From DATGKR01 sp035294565 (GTDB lineage: Bacteria; Actinomycetota; Acidimicrobiia; Acidimicrobiales; Palsa-688), in NCBI GenBank assembly GCA_035294565.1, contig DATGKR010000038.1:1-11297 (forward strand): a stretch of DNA of 11,297 bases, read 5' to 3'. Within the stretch, counting starts at the first letter, position 1, and the number at the start of each line of letters is the position of its first letter. The notes beneath the pieces are model-generated. The model did not search any database. It saw only the letters and a list, made by a program, of their open reading frames with translations, and had not been told where the DNA came from. Below are positions 1 through 7,659 of this stretch, piece by piece. The position numbers and the translations under genes were made by a program.

Positions 1-343
<343 letters not shown>

Positions 344-347
<4 letters not shown>

Positions 348-973
348 AAGCTGCCGGCTGAGCTGATCATCGACGCCTTTATGACGATCCGGTGCGACGC
401 CGAACCCTTCGGCTGGCAGGAGGTCAACGTCAGCTCGTACTCCCCCGGCGTGTTCGCCACCACCGCCCAGTCGTCGGGGAGGACGACGAATGGAGGGCGC
501 GAGACCTGATAGGTGCACGACCCGACGGGCGTGGTCAGGAGGATCCGGTCTCCGGGCACCAGCCGGTCTACGTTGGCGAACGGTTTGCCGTAGGTCGTGC
601 GGTGGCCGGCGATGGCCACGTCGCCCTCCTGGCAGGGCAGTGGCGTTTCAGGGTAGTGGCCGGCGCCCGCCCGCAGCGAAGCGGCGTCCACCCCCTGCAC
701 GACGACCACGTTCACCCCGAGCTTCGGGATCTGCAGCCTGGTCAGGCTCTCCCCCGGCTTCAGCCGGCCGTCGAGGTACGCCTGTCGGGTGGAGGGGGCG
801 AGCAGCTGCCTGGCGAGCCTCCCCTGGAGGCTGTCGTGGTACAGGTCGGTGTACACCGGGTAGGCGATCGTCGCGACGGCCGCTGCGATCAGGACCACGG
901 CGGCAACAGTCAGGGACCGCCTCGCACGCGGCCTGGCGGCCAGGGCGTCGACGAGGCGGTCCAAGAAGCTCAA
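344..973 (-). CDS. Class E-type sortase (membrane-anchored cysteine transpeptidase)
   Basis: A predicted sortase of 209 residues that cleaves sorting signals of exported proteins and joins them to the cell wall. Residues 1-18 are short and basic, 19-40 form one membrane anchor, and the catalytic domain lies outside. The catalytic triad is visible: His124 in AGHRTTYG, Cys186 in TLTSCQP and Arg195 in SHRIVI. The TLTSC signature and overall length fit class E, the actinobacterial housekeeping type. Cys114 and Cys153 are two further cysteines that could pair. The TTG start at 973 is chosen because GGAGGAG lies 7 nt upstream and because TTG overlaps the TGA of the preceding gene (TTGA); the open frame continues upstream only through the neighbour's coding region. 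It overlaps the next gene, a secreted protein, by 4 nt, which suggests co-translation with a substrate or partner. The exact sortase class is less certain than the family. Confidence 0.92.
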
Positions 974-1509
974 AGCTCTGCTCCTCCCCCGGCCGCCAGG
1001 AGCTCCTCGACTGCCAGGGCGGCCTCGGCGGCCTCGCGGGCCACGACGGGCTCCCCGACCAGTGCCTGGAGGGCCGCCTCCCCCTCGTGCCAATCGGCGG
1101 CGAGGTCGCGCGCCACCAGGGCAAGGGTCCGCAAGGTAGCCGCGTCGGCCACAGGGTCGGCCTGCGCCCGGTGCCGTTCGTAGGCCGCCCACATCCGGGG
1201 GAGGGCCACCCGGTAGACGCCGGCCATCCTCGCCACCGGGGTGGCGAGGGACGCCAGGAGGTCGAAAGCATCCGCCGCACCAGCGACCGGCGCGCTGAGC
1301 GCCTCCCTGTCCAGATCGGCGAGGACGGGGAGCCGGTCGAACCACTGCGACGCTCTCCAGGCGTGGTGCTGGCTGTGACGGTCGAAGAGCAGCTTGACCT
1401 GTGGCTCAGACGTGCTCGGCACCCAACCCCCGACGATCTCGAACAGGCGCGCCTCGGCCCAGCGGTGGGCTCCGGCCAGGCGGGCCGAGGTGGCGAGGCT
1501 GGTAGGCAC
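970..1509 (-). CDS. Small helical protein, probably ferritin-like superfamily
   Basis: A 179-residue, wholly helical, soluble protein without signal peptide or membrane segment. I recognise it only as resembling actinobacterial hypothetical proteins with a ferritin-like fold. Two helix pairs carry the features: WAEARLFE (17-24), then an unusual His-rich run HSQHHAWRASQWFDRL (45-60), and later MWAAYERHRAQADPV (106-120) and DLAADWHEGEAAL (135-147). Glu, His and Asp residues are spaced as in four-helix metal-binding bundles, but the last helix has DLAADW where I would expect a DExxH-like ligand pair, so iron binding is doubtful. The GTG at 1509 follows the TetR stop by 5 nt, with no strong Shine-Dalgarno, so coupling to the tetR gene is likely. 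It overlaps the downstream sortase by 4 nt. The gene is well supported by context and composition; the fold is inferred and the function unknown. Confidence 0.72.
   Translation of the reverse strand: MPTSLATSARLAGAHRWAEARLFEIVGGWVPSTSEPQVKLLFDRHSQHHAWRASQWFDRLPVLADLDREALSAPVAGAADAFDLLASLATPVARMAGVYRVALPRMWAAYERHRAQADPVADAATLRTLALVARDLAADWHEGEAALQALVGEPVVAREAAEAALAVEELLAAGGGAEL
981..987 (-). promoter_or_regulatory. Ribosome binding site of the sortase gene
   Basis: GGAGGAG on the minus strand, 7 nt before the TTG at 973. It decides the start of the sortase gene, because the open frame itself runs about 370 nt further upstream without a comparable site. Confidence 0.75.
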
Positions 1510-1514
1510 CGGAC

Positions 1515-2171
1515 TCAGGGGCGGGGGGCGAGCCCGAGGTGGACCAGGTCGAACATCTTCTCGTACAGCTCCTCCACCGGCGGGAAGGGGAAACCGGGCT
1601 TGGAGATGAGGAGCGAGGCCATGCCGTGGACGACCATCCACATCAGCTCCGCCAGCTGAAGGGGGTCGCCGGCAGCCCGGATCCGCCCGGCGGCGACCGC
1701 CGCCTGGAGGTCCCCGGCCACAGCCCCGAGCCCCGCCGTGTCGGCGAGCCGCTCGTCGCCGAAACGTTCGGGGGTGGCATCGGGGCGGCCGAGCATGAGG
1801 ACCCGGTAGTGCTCGGGGTTGTCCAGGGCCCAGCGCAGGTAGGCGTAACCCCGCCGGCGGATCCTCTCCCAGGGGTCGCCGGTGCCGCTCGCCGCGACGT
1901 CCATCGCCTCCTCGAGCTTGGCGGCTTCCAACTCGCACACCGCGAAGACCAGATCCTGCCGGTCGGCGAAGTGGAGGTAGATGGCGGGCGGTGTGACCCC
2001 GACCGCCGCGGCGACGGCACGGATCGACAGGGCTGACTCGTCCTTGGTGGCGAGCAGGATACGCTCGGCGGCGGCGAGGATCTCCGCGCGCAGCTGGGCC
2101 CCTTGGCCACGCGGCGACCGGGCCCTGCGGGGCGGGCTCACCCCCGGGGCGGGTGTGGACATCCCCCCCAT
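1515..2171 (-). CDS. TetR/AcrR-family transcriptional regulator
   Basis: A 218-residue one-component repressor-type regulator. After a basic Pro/Arg-rich tail (1-25) comes the TetR DNA-binding domain at about 27-75, with the helix-turn-helix in LSIRAVAAAVGVTPPAIYLH (48-67) followed by FADRQDLVFAV. The C-terminal ligand-binding domain ends with WMVVHGMASLLI (178-189), like the WHG-type TetR C-terminal domain (TetR_C_33). The ATG at 2171 is used here; a second in-frame ATG at 2162 (MSTPAPG) is possible. GAGG about 9 nt upstream of the first ATG is a weak ribosome site. The gene starts 19 nt after the nadE stop and runs into the ferritin-like gene after 5 nt, so it is probably in the same transcript. 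Ligand and target genes cannot be told from the sequence; autoregulation of this cluster is only a guess, because no operator is visible in the 19-nt gap. Confidence 0.93.
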   Translation of the reverse strand: MGGMSTPAPGVSPPRRARSPRGQGAQLRAEILAAAERILLATKDESALSIRAVAAAVGVTPPAIYLHFADRQDLVFAVCELEAAKLEEAMDVAASGTGDPWERIRRRGYAYLRWALDNPEHYRVLMLGRPDATPERFGDERLADTAGLGAVAGDLQAAVAAGRIRAAGDPLQLAELMWMVVHGMASLLISKPGFPFPPVEELYEKMFDLVHLGLAPRP

Positions 2172-2190
2172 CGTAAACCGCCTCGGCCTG

Positions 2191-3939
2191 TCAGCAGGAC
2201 CGCCAGCGGTAGCCGTTGGTGATCGGCACCCGCCGGTCCCTGCCGAAGGCCTTGGTCGTGACCCGCACCCCGGGGGGCATCTGGCGTCGCTTGTACTCGG
2301 CCAGGTCGACCAGACGCACCACCTGGCTGACCAGCTCGGCGTCGAAGCCGGCCTCGACCAGCTCGGAGGCGGTCAGGTCGTCCTCGACGTAGGCGAGCAG
2401 GACAGGATCGAGCACCTCGTAGGGCGGCAGCGACTGGTCGTCGCGCTGATCGGGGCGCAGCTCGGCGGACGGGGGTTTGACGAGGACCTCCGGTGGGAGG
2501 AGCGGCCGCGGTCCGACGGCGTCGCGCCAGCGGCAGAGCCGGTACACCATCGTCTTGGGCACGTCCTTGACGACGGCGAAGCCTCCGGCGGTGTCGCCGT
2601 AGAGGGTCGAGTACCCGACTGCCGCCTCGCTCTTGTTGCCCGTCGTCAGCACGAGCCAGCCCAGGTGGTTCGACAGCGCCATCAGGACGACCCCGCGGAT
2701 ACGGCTCTGGATGTTCTCCTCTGTCAACCCGGGCTGCCCCGTCACCGATCCGGACAGCATCTCCAGGAAGGCGGAATGGGCGGCCTCGATCGGGATTCGG
2801 CGGAAGTCGATGCCGAGGTTCTCCGCGAGGAGGGCGGCGTCGGACTCGGAGCCCTCGCTCGAATAGCGGGAGGGCATGGACACCCCGTGGACGTGCTCGG
2901 CGCCGAGAGCGTCGACTGCCACGAGCGCGACCAGCGAAGAGTCGATGCCTCCGGAGAGGCCGATGACCACCTCGGAGAAACCGTTCTTTCGGACGTAGTC
3001 CCGGGTGCCGGTGACCAGGGCCTGGTAGACCTCGGCCTCGGCCCCGAGGCGCGGCGCCAGGGCACCGGGGGCTCCTGAGCAGAGGGTGCGGACCTGCGCG
3101 CTGGGGGTCGGGCCCTCCCCGGGGTGGGCTGCGGCGTCTGTCACGGTGGTGACGGGCAGCGGCTGGGTGCTGTGGTGTCCTCGAGGGTCGAGGAGGCGCT
3201 TTCGATATACCGGCCGCACGTCGAGATCCACCAGGGCGAGCTCCTCGCTGAACTGCCGAAGAGATGCCAGCAGGTTGCCGGCTGCGTCGAAGACGAGGGA
3301 CGCGCCGTCGAAGACCAACTCGTCCTGGCCGCCGACGCAGTTCAGGTACACCAGGACACAGCTGGCGTCCGCCGCCCGCGTGCTGAGCATTCGCTCCCGC
3401 TCGGCGAGGCGGCCCATGGAGTAGGGGGAGGCGTTGATGTTGACTATCAGCTCCGCACCAGCCGCCGCCTGGACGGCTATCGGACCGGTGGGGCTCCAAG
3501 CGTCCTCGCAGATCGACACTCCCACCCGCACGCCGGCGATGCCGAAGAGCTGCTGCGCCCCCGTGCCGGCGGCGAAGTAGCGCTGCTCGTCGAAGACTCC
3601 ATAGTTGGGCAGCAGCTGCTTGTGGTAGACGCCCCGGATCTCGCCGCCGGCGCAGACGGCGGCGGCGTTGTACAAATCGAGCTGTTCGTCGACGAATCCG
3701 ACGACGGCGGCACAGCTTCCCGTCGCCGCAGCGACCTTGCCCACGGCCGCGAGGTTGTCGGCTATGAAACCCGGCTTGAGGAGCAAATCCTCAGGGGGGT
3801 ACCCGGTGATCGCCAGTTCGGGGAACACGGCCAGGTCGGCGCCGGCCTGCTCCGCCTCGCCGATCGCCGCGACGATCCTGGCGGCGTTGCCCTCCAGGTC
3901 GCCGACGGTCGGGTTCATCTGGGCAAGCGCTATGCGCAC
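2191..3939 (-). CDS. nadE: Glutamine-dependent NAD+ synthetase
   Basis: Catalyses the last step of NAD+ biosynthesis in the cytosol: ATP-dependent amidation of nicotinic acid adenine dinucleotide with ammonia released from glutamine. The 582-residue protein has both domains. The N-terminal nitrilase-type glutaminase (1-250) has its triad at Glu41 (FPELAITGYPPEDL), Lys107 (YHKQLLPNYGVFDEQRYF) and Cys144 (VSICEDAW). The C-terminal synthetase (about 300-582) has the ATP pyrophosphatase P-loop SGGIDSS (329-335), GNKSE (434-438), YSTLYGDTAGGFA (443-455) and the usual end FGRDRRVPITNGY (565-577). Length is normal for the two-domain form. I place the start at GTG 3939 because MRIALAQMNPTVGDL is the family's N-terminus; a GTG three codons upstream (3948) is possible, and neither has a strong Shine-Dalgarno. 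It is the first gene of a possible five-gene minus-strand run and faces glnE divergently. Both enzymes depend on glutamine status, but shared control is inference. Confidence 0.97.
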   Translation of the reverse strand: MRIALAQMNPTVGDLEGNAARIVAAIGEAEQAGADLAVFPELAITGYPPEDLLLKPGFIADNLAAVGKVAAATGSCAAVVGFVDEQLDLYNAAAVCAGGEIRGVYHKQLLPNYGVFDEQRYFAAGTGAQQLFGIAGVRVGVSICEDAWSPTGPIAVQAAAGAELIVNINASPYSMGRLAERERMLSTRAADASCVLVYLNCVGGQDELVFDGASLVFDAAGNLLASLRQFSEELALVDLDVRPVYRKRLLDPRGHHSTQPLPVTTVTDAAAHPGEGPTPSAQVRTLCSGAPGALAPRLGAEAEVYQALVTGTRDYVRKNGFSEVVIGLSGGIDSSLVALVAVDALGAEHVHGVSMPSRYSSEGSESDAALLAENLGIDFRRIPIEAAHSAFLEMLSGSVTGQPGLTEENIQSRIRGVVLMALSNHLGWLVLTTGNKSEAAVGYSTLYGDTAGGFAVVKDVPKTMVYRLCRWRDAVGPRPLLPPEVLVKPPSAELRPDQRDDQSLPPYEVLDPVLLAYVEDDLTASELVEAGFDAELVSQVVRLVDLAEYKRRQMPPGVRVTTKAFGRDRRVPITNGYRWRSC

Positions 3940-3985
3940 CCTGGGCACGGATCCAAAGGCTACGCCGTGGTGCCTCCGCTCCGGT

Positions 3986-4003
3986 GCCGAAGGGACTTTC
4001 GGC
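3986..4003. repeat. Short inverted repeat in the nadE leader
   Basis: GCCGAA and TTCGGC form perfect 6-nt arms around a 6-nt loop, 47 nt upstream of the nadE start. In the nadE transcript this would be a small stable hairpin. The arms are short enough to arise by chance at this GC content, and I see no recognised riboswitch around it. Confidence 0.35.
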
Positions 4004-4040
4004 GTTCCGCTGCCGGCGCGGGGCGGCGCGGGCTGCAAGG

Positions 4041-4103
4041 GCGGGGTGGCCGGGGCCGGGCCGAGGCGGGGGTGGCCGGGGCCGGGCCGGGGCGGGGGTG
4101 GCC
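4041..4103. repeat. G-rich tandem repeat, 25/26-nt unit, about 2.5 copies
   Basis: Units run 4041-4065 (25 nt), 4066-4091 (26 nt) and a partial 4092-4103. Each begins GCGGGG(G)TGGCC and continues as GGGGCCGGGCC plus GAG or GGG. The plus strand carries successive runs of three to five G separated by loops of 7 nt or less, so it fits the G-quadruplex pattern. It lies about 100 nt upstream of the nadE start, between nadE and the inverted-repeat modules. It could be a variable-number repeat or a structured leader; no function can be assigned. Confidence 0.7.
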
Positions 4104-4157
4104 AGCGTGAAAGGGCCGCCCGGGGGTGGGCGGGGCCGGGTTCGGAGCCCGCTTTTC

Positions 4158-4210
4158 GACCAAAGTGTCCACGAGGCAGCTCGCCAGAGCGACCCTCTGG
4201 ACAGTTAGGG
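4158..4210. repeat. Inverted-repeat module A (degenerate copy)
   Basis: The left arm GACCAAAGTGTCCAC (4158-4172) is identical over 15 nt to the left arm of module B. The right arm CTGGACAGTTAGG (4198-4210) matches the inverted motif GTGGACACTTTGG at 10 of 13 positions. The 25-nt spacer nearly equals that of module B (24 nt). The two modules therefore look like tandem copies about 63 nt apart, with the right arm of A eroded. Confidence 0.55.
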
Positions 4211-4216
4211 CGAAAT

Positions 4217-4277
4217 ATTTGACCAAAGTGTCCACTCCCCACCGTCGCGGTACGAGGGTGTGGACACTTTGGCAAAT
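4217..4277. repeat. Inverted-repeat module B
   Basis: The left arm ATTTGACCAAAGTGTCCAC (4217-4235) and right arm GTGGACACTTTGGCAAAT (4260-4277) are reverse complements except for one extra A in the left arm. The spacer is 24 nt (4236-4259). The region is clearly less GC-rich than its surroundings. Possible readings are paired binding sites for a regulator of the divergent genes nadE and glnE, or an end or miniature remnant of a mobile element. Elements such as the IS21 family carry several short repeats at their ends, but no transposase gene is present here. Confidence 0.75.
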
Positions 4278-4339
4278 CAGCCATACCCGGCCTGCGCAGC
4301 CGGCCCTCCCATCAACCCGTCCGGGCGGTCGGGCAACGC

Positions 4340-4368
4340 CGGACATACCCGGCGAGCCTTGCCATTAT
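4340..4368 (+). promoter_or_regulatory. Possible glnE promoter
   Basis: CGGACA (4340-4345) and CATTAT (4363-4368), separated by 17 nt, resemble a housekeeping-sigma -35/-10 pair (4 of 6 positions match TTGACA; CATTAT is close to TATAAT). The implied transcript start is near 4375, which leaves a leader of about 20 nt before the GTG of glnE, just enough for its ribosome binding site. Found by eye only. Confidence 0.33.
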
Positions 4369-4396
4369 TGGGTGAGGACTTGGAAAGGCCGTTGAG

Positions 4397-7069
4397 GTGT
4401 ACCTGCCGCCGGAAGCTGCCCGCAGCGCCGACCCCGCCGCGGTGTCGCGAGCCGTAGAACGGATACTGGAGGCGAACCCCAGCTCCGAGGAAAGACTCCG
4501 GGACGACCCAGGCCTACGGCGGGCCGTTGTCGCCGTGACAGCGGCCAGCCCCTGGCTCGCCCGTGTCTGCTCGACCGACCCGCTGGCACTAGACGCGCTG
4601 TCGGGGTCGCCGGTACCCCGCTACGGGGCGGAAGCCGACCTCGGCCGCCTCAAGGCTCTGGGGCTCCTGGGTATCGCCGCTCGGGATCTTCTCGGAACGG
4701 ACGGGCTCGAGGAGGTCGGCGTTCGCCTGTCCGACCTCGCCGACGGCCTGCTCGACATCGCCTGCCGGTCGACGACGACGCCCGGGGAGCTGGCCGTGAT
4801 CGCCATGGGCAAGCTCGGCGGCCGAGAACTGAACTACGCCAGCGACATCGACATCGTCCTGGTCACCGGCGACGGCGTCCAGCCCCTCGACGCTCGAGCC
4901 TTCCTCGACTTGGCGCGGACCGCGTGGAAAGTGGACCTGGACCTGCGCCCCGAGGGACGCGCCGGCCCCCTGGCGAGGACGCTCAGCTCTTACGTGGCCT
5001 ACTGGGACCGCTGGGCGCAGCCCTGGGAGTTCCAAGCCCTACTCAAGGCCCGACCTGCGGCCGGCGACGCGAAAACCGGCGAGCTCTTCGCCGCCGAGGC
5101 GGAACGGCAGGTCTGGAAGCGCCCGTTCGGAGCGGAGCAGCTCGGCGAGCTGCGACGCATGAAGGCCCGGGCGGAGAACGAGATCGCCAGGCACGGCCTT
5201 ACCGCCCGGGAGCTCAAACGAGGCGCGGGCGGTATCAGGGACGTGGAGTTCTCAGTCCAGCTCCTTCAGCTGGTGCACGGCAGGTCCGACCCCGCCCTTC
5301 GCGAGCGTTCCACGTTGAAGGCCCTCAGCGCTCTCACAGCCGGAGGGTACGTGGCATCGGAGGACGCCGCTGCCTTGGAGGACGCCTACCGTTTTCTCCG
5401 GGGGGTCGAGCACCGCCTGCAGCTGTACGAAGGCCAGCCGGTGTACACGGTTCCCACCGACAACGGCCGGCGGGCCCACCTCGCCCGAGTCATGGGGTTT
5501 CGTGACGGGCGGACCTCCGCCCTGGCGCAGTTCGACGCTGAGCTGCGCCGCCATCGGGCGGCCGTCCGCTCGATCCACGAGAGGCTGTTCTTCCGCCCGC
5601 TCCTCGAGGTGTTCACCTCCGCGGCGGGAAACCGTCCGCTCAGCGAATCGGCAGCCGAGGACCGCCTTCTTGCCTTCGGTTTCGCGGACACCGCTCGAAC
5701 GCGCCAGGCGGTGGCCCAGCTGACCAGAGGCGTGACCCGCACTTCGCGGTTGATGCAGCAGATGCTGCCCCTCCTTCTCGACTGGCTCTCCTCCTCGCCG
5801 TCCCCAGACGTGGGATTGCTCGCTCTGCGCACCCTGGCCGACGGTCCCCACACCCGGGACCTTTTGACGGCCGTGTGCCGCGAGTCTCCGGCAGGTGCCC
5901 GCCAGCTGTGCCAGCTGCTCGGAACCGGGCCGACCTTCGCCCGGGCCTTCCAGCGCCACCCGGAGTCACTCGGCGAGCTCGCCCGCGGAACGTTTCTCGA
6001 CCGGCCGACGCGGCGAGAGCTCGACCGGCGCCTGGCATCGTCCATAGCGTGGAGGGCCGGGGGGGAAGCGATCGCGGCCGGTCTGCGCGTGTTCGGCGAC
6101 CTCGAGAAGTTCCGGGTCGCTGCCCGGGACGTGCTGGGGGCCGCCGGAGTGCGCGAGACAGGATCGTCGTTGACCGATCTGGCCGAGGCTGTTCTCGCGG
6201 CCGCCCTGGCGCACGCCGAGCCGCCGGTACCCGTGGCGATCATCGCCATGGGCCGCTTCGGTGGCCGGGAGCTGGCGTACGCCAGCGACTTGGACCTCAT
6301 GGTCGTCCACGACGTGCCGCCCGGCTGGACGAGGCAGGCGGCGGCGCGGGCGGCGGAGGAGGTTTGGGCGTCCGTGCGTTCCATGGTCGCAGGCCCAACC
6401 CCCGCGACTGCCCTCTACCGGCTCGACCTGGGCCTCAGACCTGAGGGGCGGCACGGCCCTACAGTTCGGAGCCTCGAGTCCTACTCCATGTACTACGAGC
6501 GCTGGGCGAAGGTCTGGGAGCGCCAGGCCCTGCTGCGCGGGCGCCTCGCGGCAGGCGATCAGGAGCTCGGGCGCCGCTTCGGCGACGCCGCCCGTCGCTT
6601 CGTGTGGGAGCGGCCGTTGAGCGCTGACGCGGTGACAGAGATCAGACGGCTGAAAGCGCGCATGGAGAAGGAGCGGGTGCCCCCAGGGGAGGATGCCAAG
6701 TTCCATCTGAAGCTGGGACCAGGGTCGTTGTCGGATGTGGAGTGGACAGTGCAGCTCCTCCAACTCCGCCATGGCGTCGCCGAGACGGGGACCCTCGCCG
6801 CCCTCGACGCTCTCCGGTCCGCAGGTGTGGTCGGCGAAGCAGACGCAACGATCCTGTCCGACTCGTACGTTTTCTGCGAGCAGGTTCGCAACCGTCTGGC
6901 GCTGGTCCGGGAGGTGGCGGGGGATTCCCTGCCAACCGCCGGGCCGGCGCTCGAGTCGCTGGCTCGCAGCCTCGGCCGCTCGCCGTCCGGCCTGCGCGAC
7001 GAGTACGCGCGCGTGACGCGTAGAGCCAGGCGCGTCGTTGAACGCCTCTTCTACGGGCGTCCTCTCTGA
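4397..7069 (+). CDS. glnE: Bifunctional glutamine synthetase adenylyltransferase / adenylyl-removing enzyme
   Basis: Cytosolic regulator of nitrogen assimilation: it attaches AMP to glutamine synthetase to switch it off and removes it by phosphorolysis to switch it on, usually under control of glutamine and PII protein. The 890-residue protein shows the typical duplication of a nucleotidyltransferase domain plus a helical domain. The N-terminal (adenylyl-removing) half has GKLGGRELNYASDIDIV (138-154) with Asp150/Asp152, RPEGR (184-188) and GGIRDVEFSVQLLQLVHG (278-295). The C-terminal (adenylylating) half has GRFGGRELAYASDLDLMV (619-636) with Asp631/Asp633, RPEGR (681-685) and a matching SDVEWTVQLLQLRHG. 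Metal-binding acidic pairs are intact in both halves, so both activities should be present. It is slightly shorter than the E. coli enzyme (about 946). The GTG start at 4397 has AAAGG 8 nt upstream. No glnA or PII gene lies in the window. mscL follows after 71 nt. Confidence 0.97.
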   Translation: MYLPPEAARSADPAAVSRAVERILEANPSSEERLRDDPGLRRAVVAVTAASPWLARVCSTDPLALDALSGSPVPRYGAEADLGRLKALGLLGIAARDLLGTDGLEEVGVRLSDLADGLLDIACRSTTTPGELAVIAMGKLGGRELNYASDIDIVLVTGDGVQPLDARAFLDLARTAWKVDLDLRPEGRAGPLARTLSSYVAYWDRWAQPWEFQALLKARPAAGDAKTGELFAAEAERQVWKRPFGAEQLGELRRMKARAENEIARHGLTARELKRGAGGIRDVEFSVQLLQLVHGRSDPALRERSTLKALSALTAGGYVASEDAAALEDAYRFLRGVEHRLQLYEGQPVYTVPTDNGRRAHLARVMGFRDGRTSALAQFDAELRRHRAAVRSIHERLFFRPLLEVFTSAAGNRPLSESAAEDRLLAFGFADTARTRQAVAQLTRGVTRTSRLMQQMLPLLLDWLSSSPSPDVGLLALRTLADGPHTRDLLTAVCRESPAGARQLCQLLGTGPTFARAFQRHPESLGELARGTFLDRPTRRELDRRLASSIAWRAGGEAIAAGLRVFGDLEKFRVAARDVLGAAGVRETGSSLTDLAEAVLAAALAHAEPPVPVAIIAMGRFGGRELAYASDLDLMVVHDVPPGWTRQAAARAAEEVWASVRSMVAGPTPATALYRLDLGLRPEGRHGPTVRSLESYSMYYERWAKVWERQALLRGRLAAGDQELGRRFGDAARRFVWERPLSADAVTEIRRLKARMEKERVPPGEDAKFHLKLGPGSLSDVEWTVQLLQLRHGVAETGTLAALDALRSAGVVGEADATILSDSYVFCEQVRNRLALVREVAGDSLPTAGPALESLARSLGRSPSGLRDEYARVTRRARRVVERLFYGRPL

Positions 7070-7100
7070 GCGCAGAACGAACGACGAAAAGGTCAGGGAG

Positions 7101-7106
7101 TAGATT
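7101..7106 (+). promoter_or_regulatory. Possible -10 element for mscL
   Basis: TAGATT lies about 35 nt upstream of the mscL start in the 71-nt gap after glnE. No convincing -35 hexamer is seen at 17 nt (CGAACG). It may mark a separate promoter for mscL, or mscL may simply be read through from glnE. Confidence 0.22.
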
Positions 7107-7140
7107 CACCGGTGCTGCCAACCCAACAAAGGATCCGGTA

Positions 7141-7608
7141 ATGACAACGACGTCGACTCAAGCCTCGACCAAAGCCTCGACCTTCGCTGGGTTCAAGAAC
7201 TTCCTCATGCGCGGCGACGTCGTGGCTGTGGCTGTCGGCCTGGTCGTGGCGCTCGCGTTCAGCAACCTCGTCGCCGCTTTCACCACAAACATCATCAACC
7301 CTTTGGTCAACCGGGCCCAGGGCAGGCACCCGATCGCCCTCGGCGTTCAGCTCGGCAGCCCCGGCAACGTGCCGACTTTCCTCAACTTCGGTGCCTTCGT
7401 ATCGGCCATCGTCTACTTCGTCGTCTTCATGGGCGTCGTGTACTTCGTGATCGTCGTACCGTTCAAAGCGATCCAGGCGCGCCGCGGGGTCACCGTGTTC
7501 GGTGACCCGACGCCGGCGAAGACCTGCCCCTACTGCCTCGCCGACGACATCCCGGTGGCTGCGAGCAAATGCCGATTCTGCGCCTCCGAGCTGCCCGGCG
7601 CGCCCTGA
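7141..7608 (+). CDS. mscL: Large-conductance mechanosensitive channel with C-terminal zinc ribbon
   Basis: Membrane channel that opens when the bilayer is stretched and releases solutes during hypo-osmotic shock; MscL works as a homo-oligomer in the cytoplasmic membrane. The 155-residue protein has a polar N-terminus with a 12-nt coding duplication (QAST/KAST), the amphipathic segment GFKNFLMRGD (17-26), a first membrane helix (about 27-48) running into TTNIINPLVN, a periplasmic loop, and a second membrane helix (about 86-108) ending VPFKAIQARR. The usual cytoplasmic tail carries CPYC (129-132) and CRFC (144-147), a four-cysteine zinc-ribbon pattern. I recall similar tails in other actinobacterial MscL proteins. 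The ATG at 7141 has AAAGGA 7 nt upstream. The gene converges on the transglutaminase-like gene, with 84 nt between the two stops. Confidence 0.95.
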   Translation: MTTTSTQASTKASTFAGFKNFLMRGDVVAVAVGLVVALAFSNLVAAFTTNIINPLVNRAQGRHPIALGVQLGSPGNVPTFLNFGAFVSAIVYFVVFMGVVYFVIVVPFKAIQARRGVTVFGDPTPAKTCPYCLADDIPVAASKCRFCASELPGAP

Positions 7609-7640
7609 GCCACCGTCCCGCATCTGTGCAGCGCCCGCAC

Positions 7641-7659
7641 CGTGAGCGAGATGCTCGCA
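7641..7659. terminator. Weak hairpin between convergent genes
   Basis: CGTGAGCGAGATGCTCGCAC contains GAGC and GCTC arms around a 5-nt loop, extended by a few pairs across a bulge, 33 nt after the mscL stop and 46 nt beyond the transglutaminase-like stop. There is no T-run on either strand, so it is at best a poor intrinsic terminator. Position is the main argument. Confidence 0.22.

Noticed and set aside
974..1345. Upstream extension of the sortase frame to 1345
   Set aside because: The added residues are Arg/Gly/Pro-rich, overlap the neighbouring gene and lack a ribosome site; GGAGGAG before the TTG at 973 decides the start.
490..1659. Long plus-strand open frame across the sortase and ferritin-like genes
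   Set aside because: It is antisense to two well-supported genes, its product is Arg/Gly/Pro-rich with no domain, and high GC content produces such open frames.
1510..1938. Extension of the ferritin-like gene upstream to 1938
   Set aside because: That stretch is the TetR coding region in another frame; the TetR domain signature is clear there.
4158..4277. CRISPR array
   Set aside because: The repeated sequence is only about 15 nt, occurs twice in direct orientation, and has inverted partners; no cas genes are present.
3940..4284. N-terminal extension of nadE to 4284
   Set aside because: It would translate the tandem repeat and inverted-repeat modules into Pro-rich sequence, while the family N-terminus fits the GTG at 3939.
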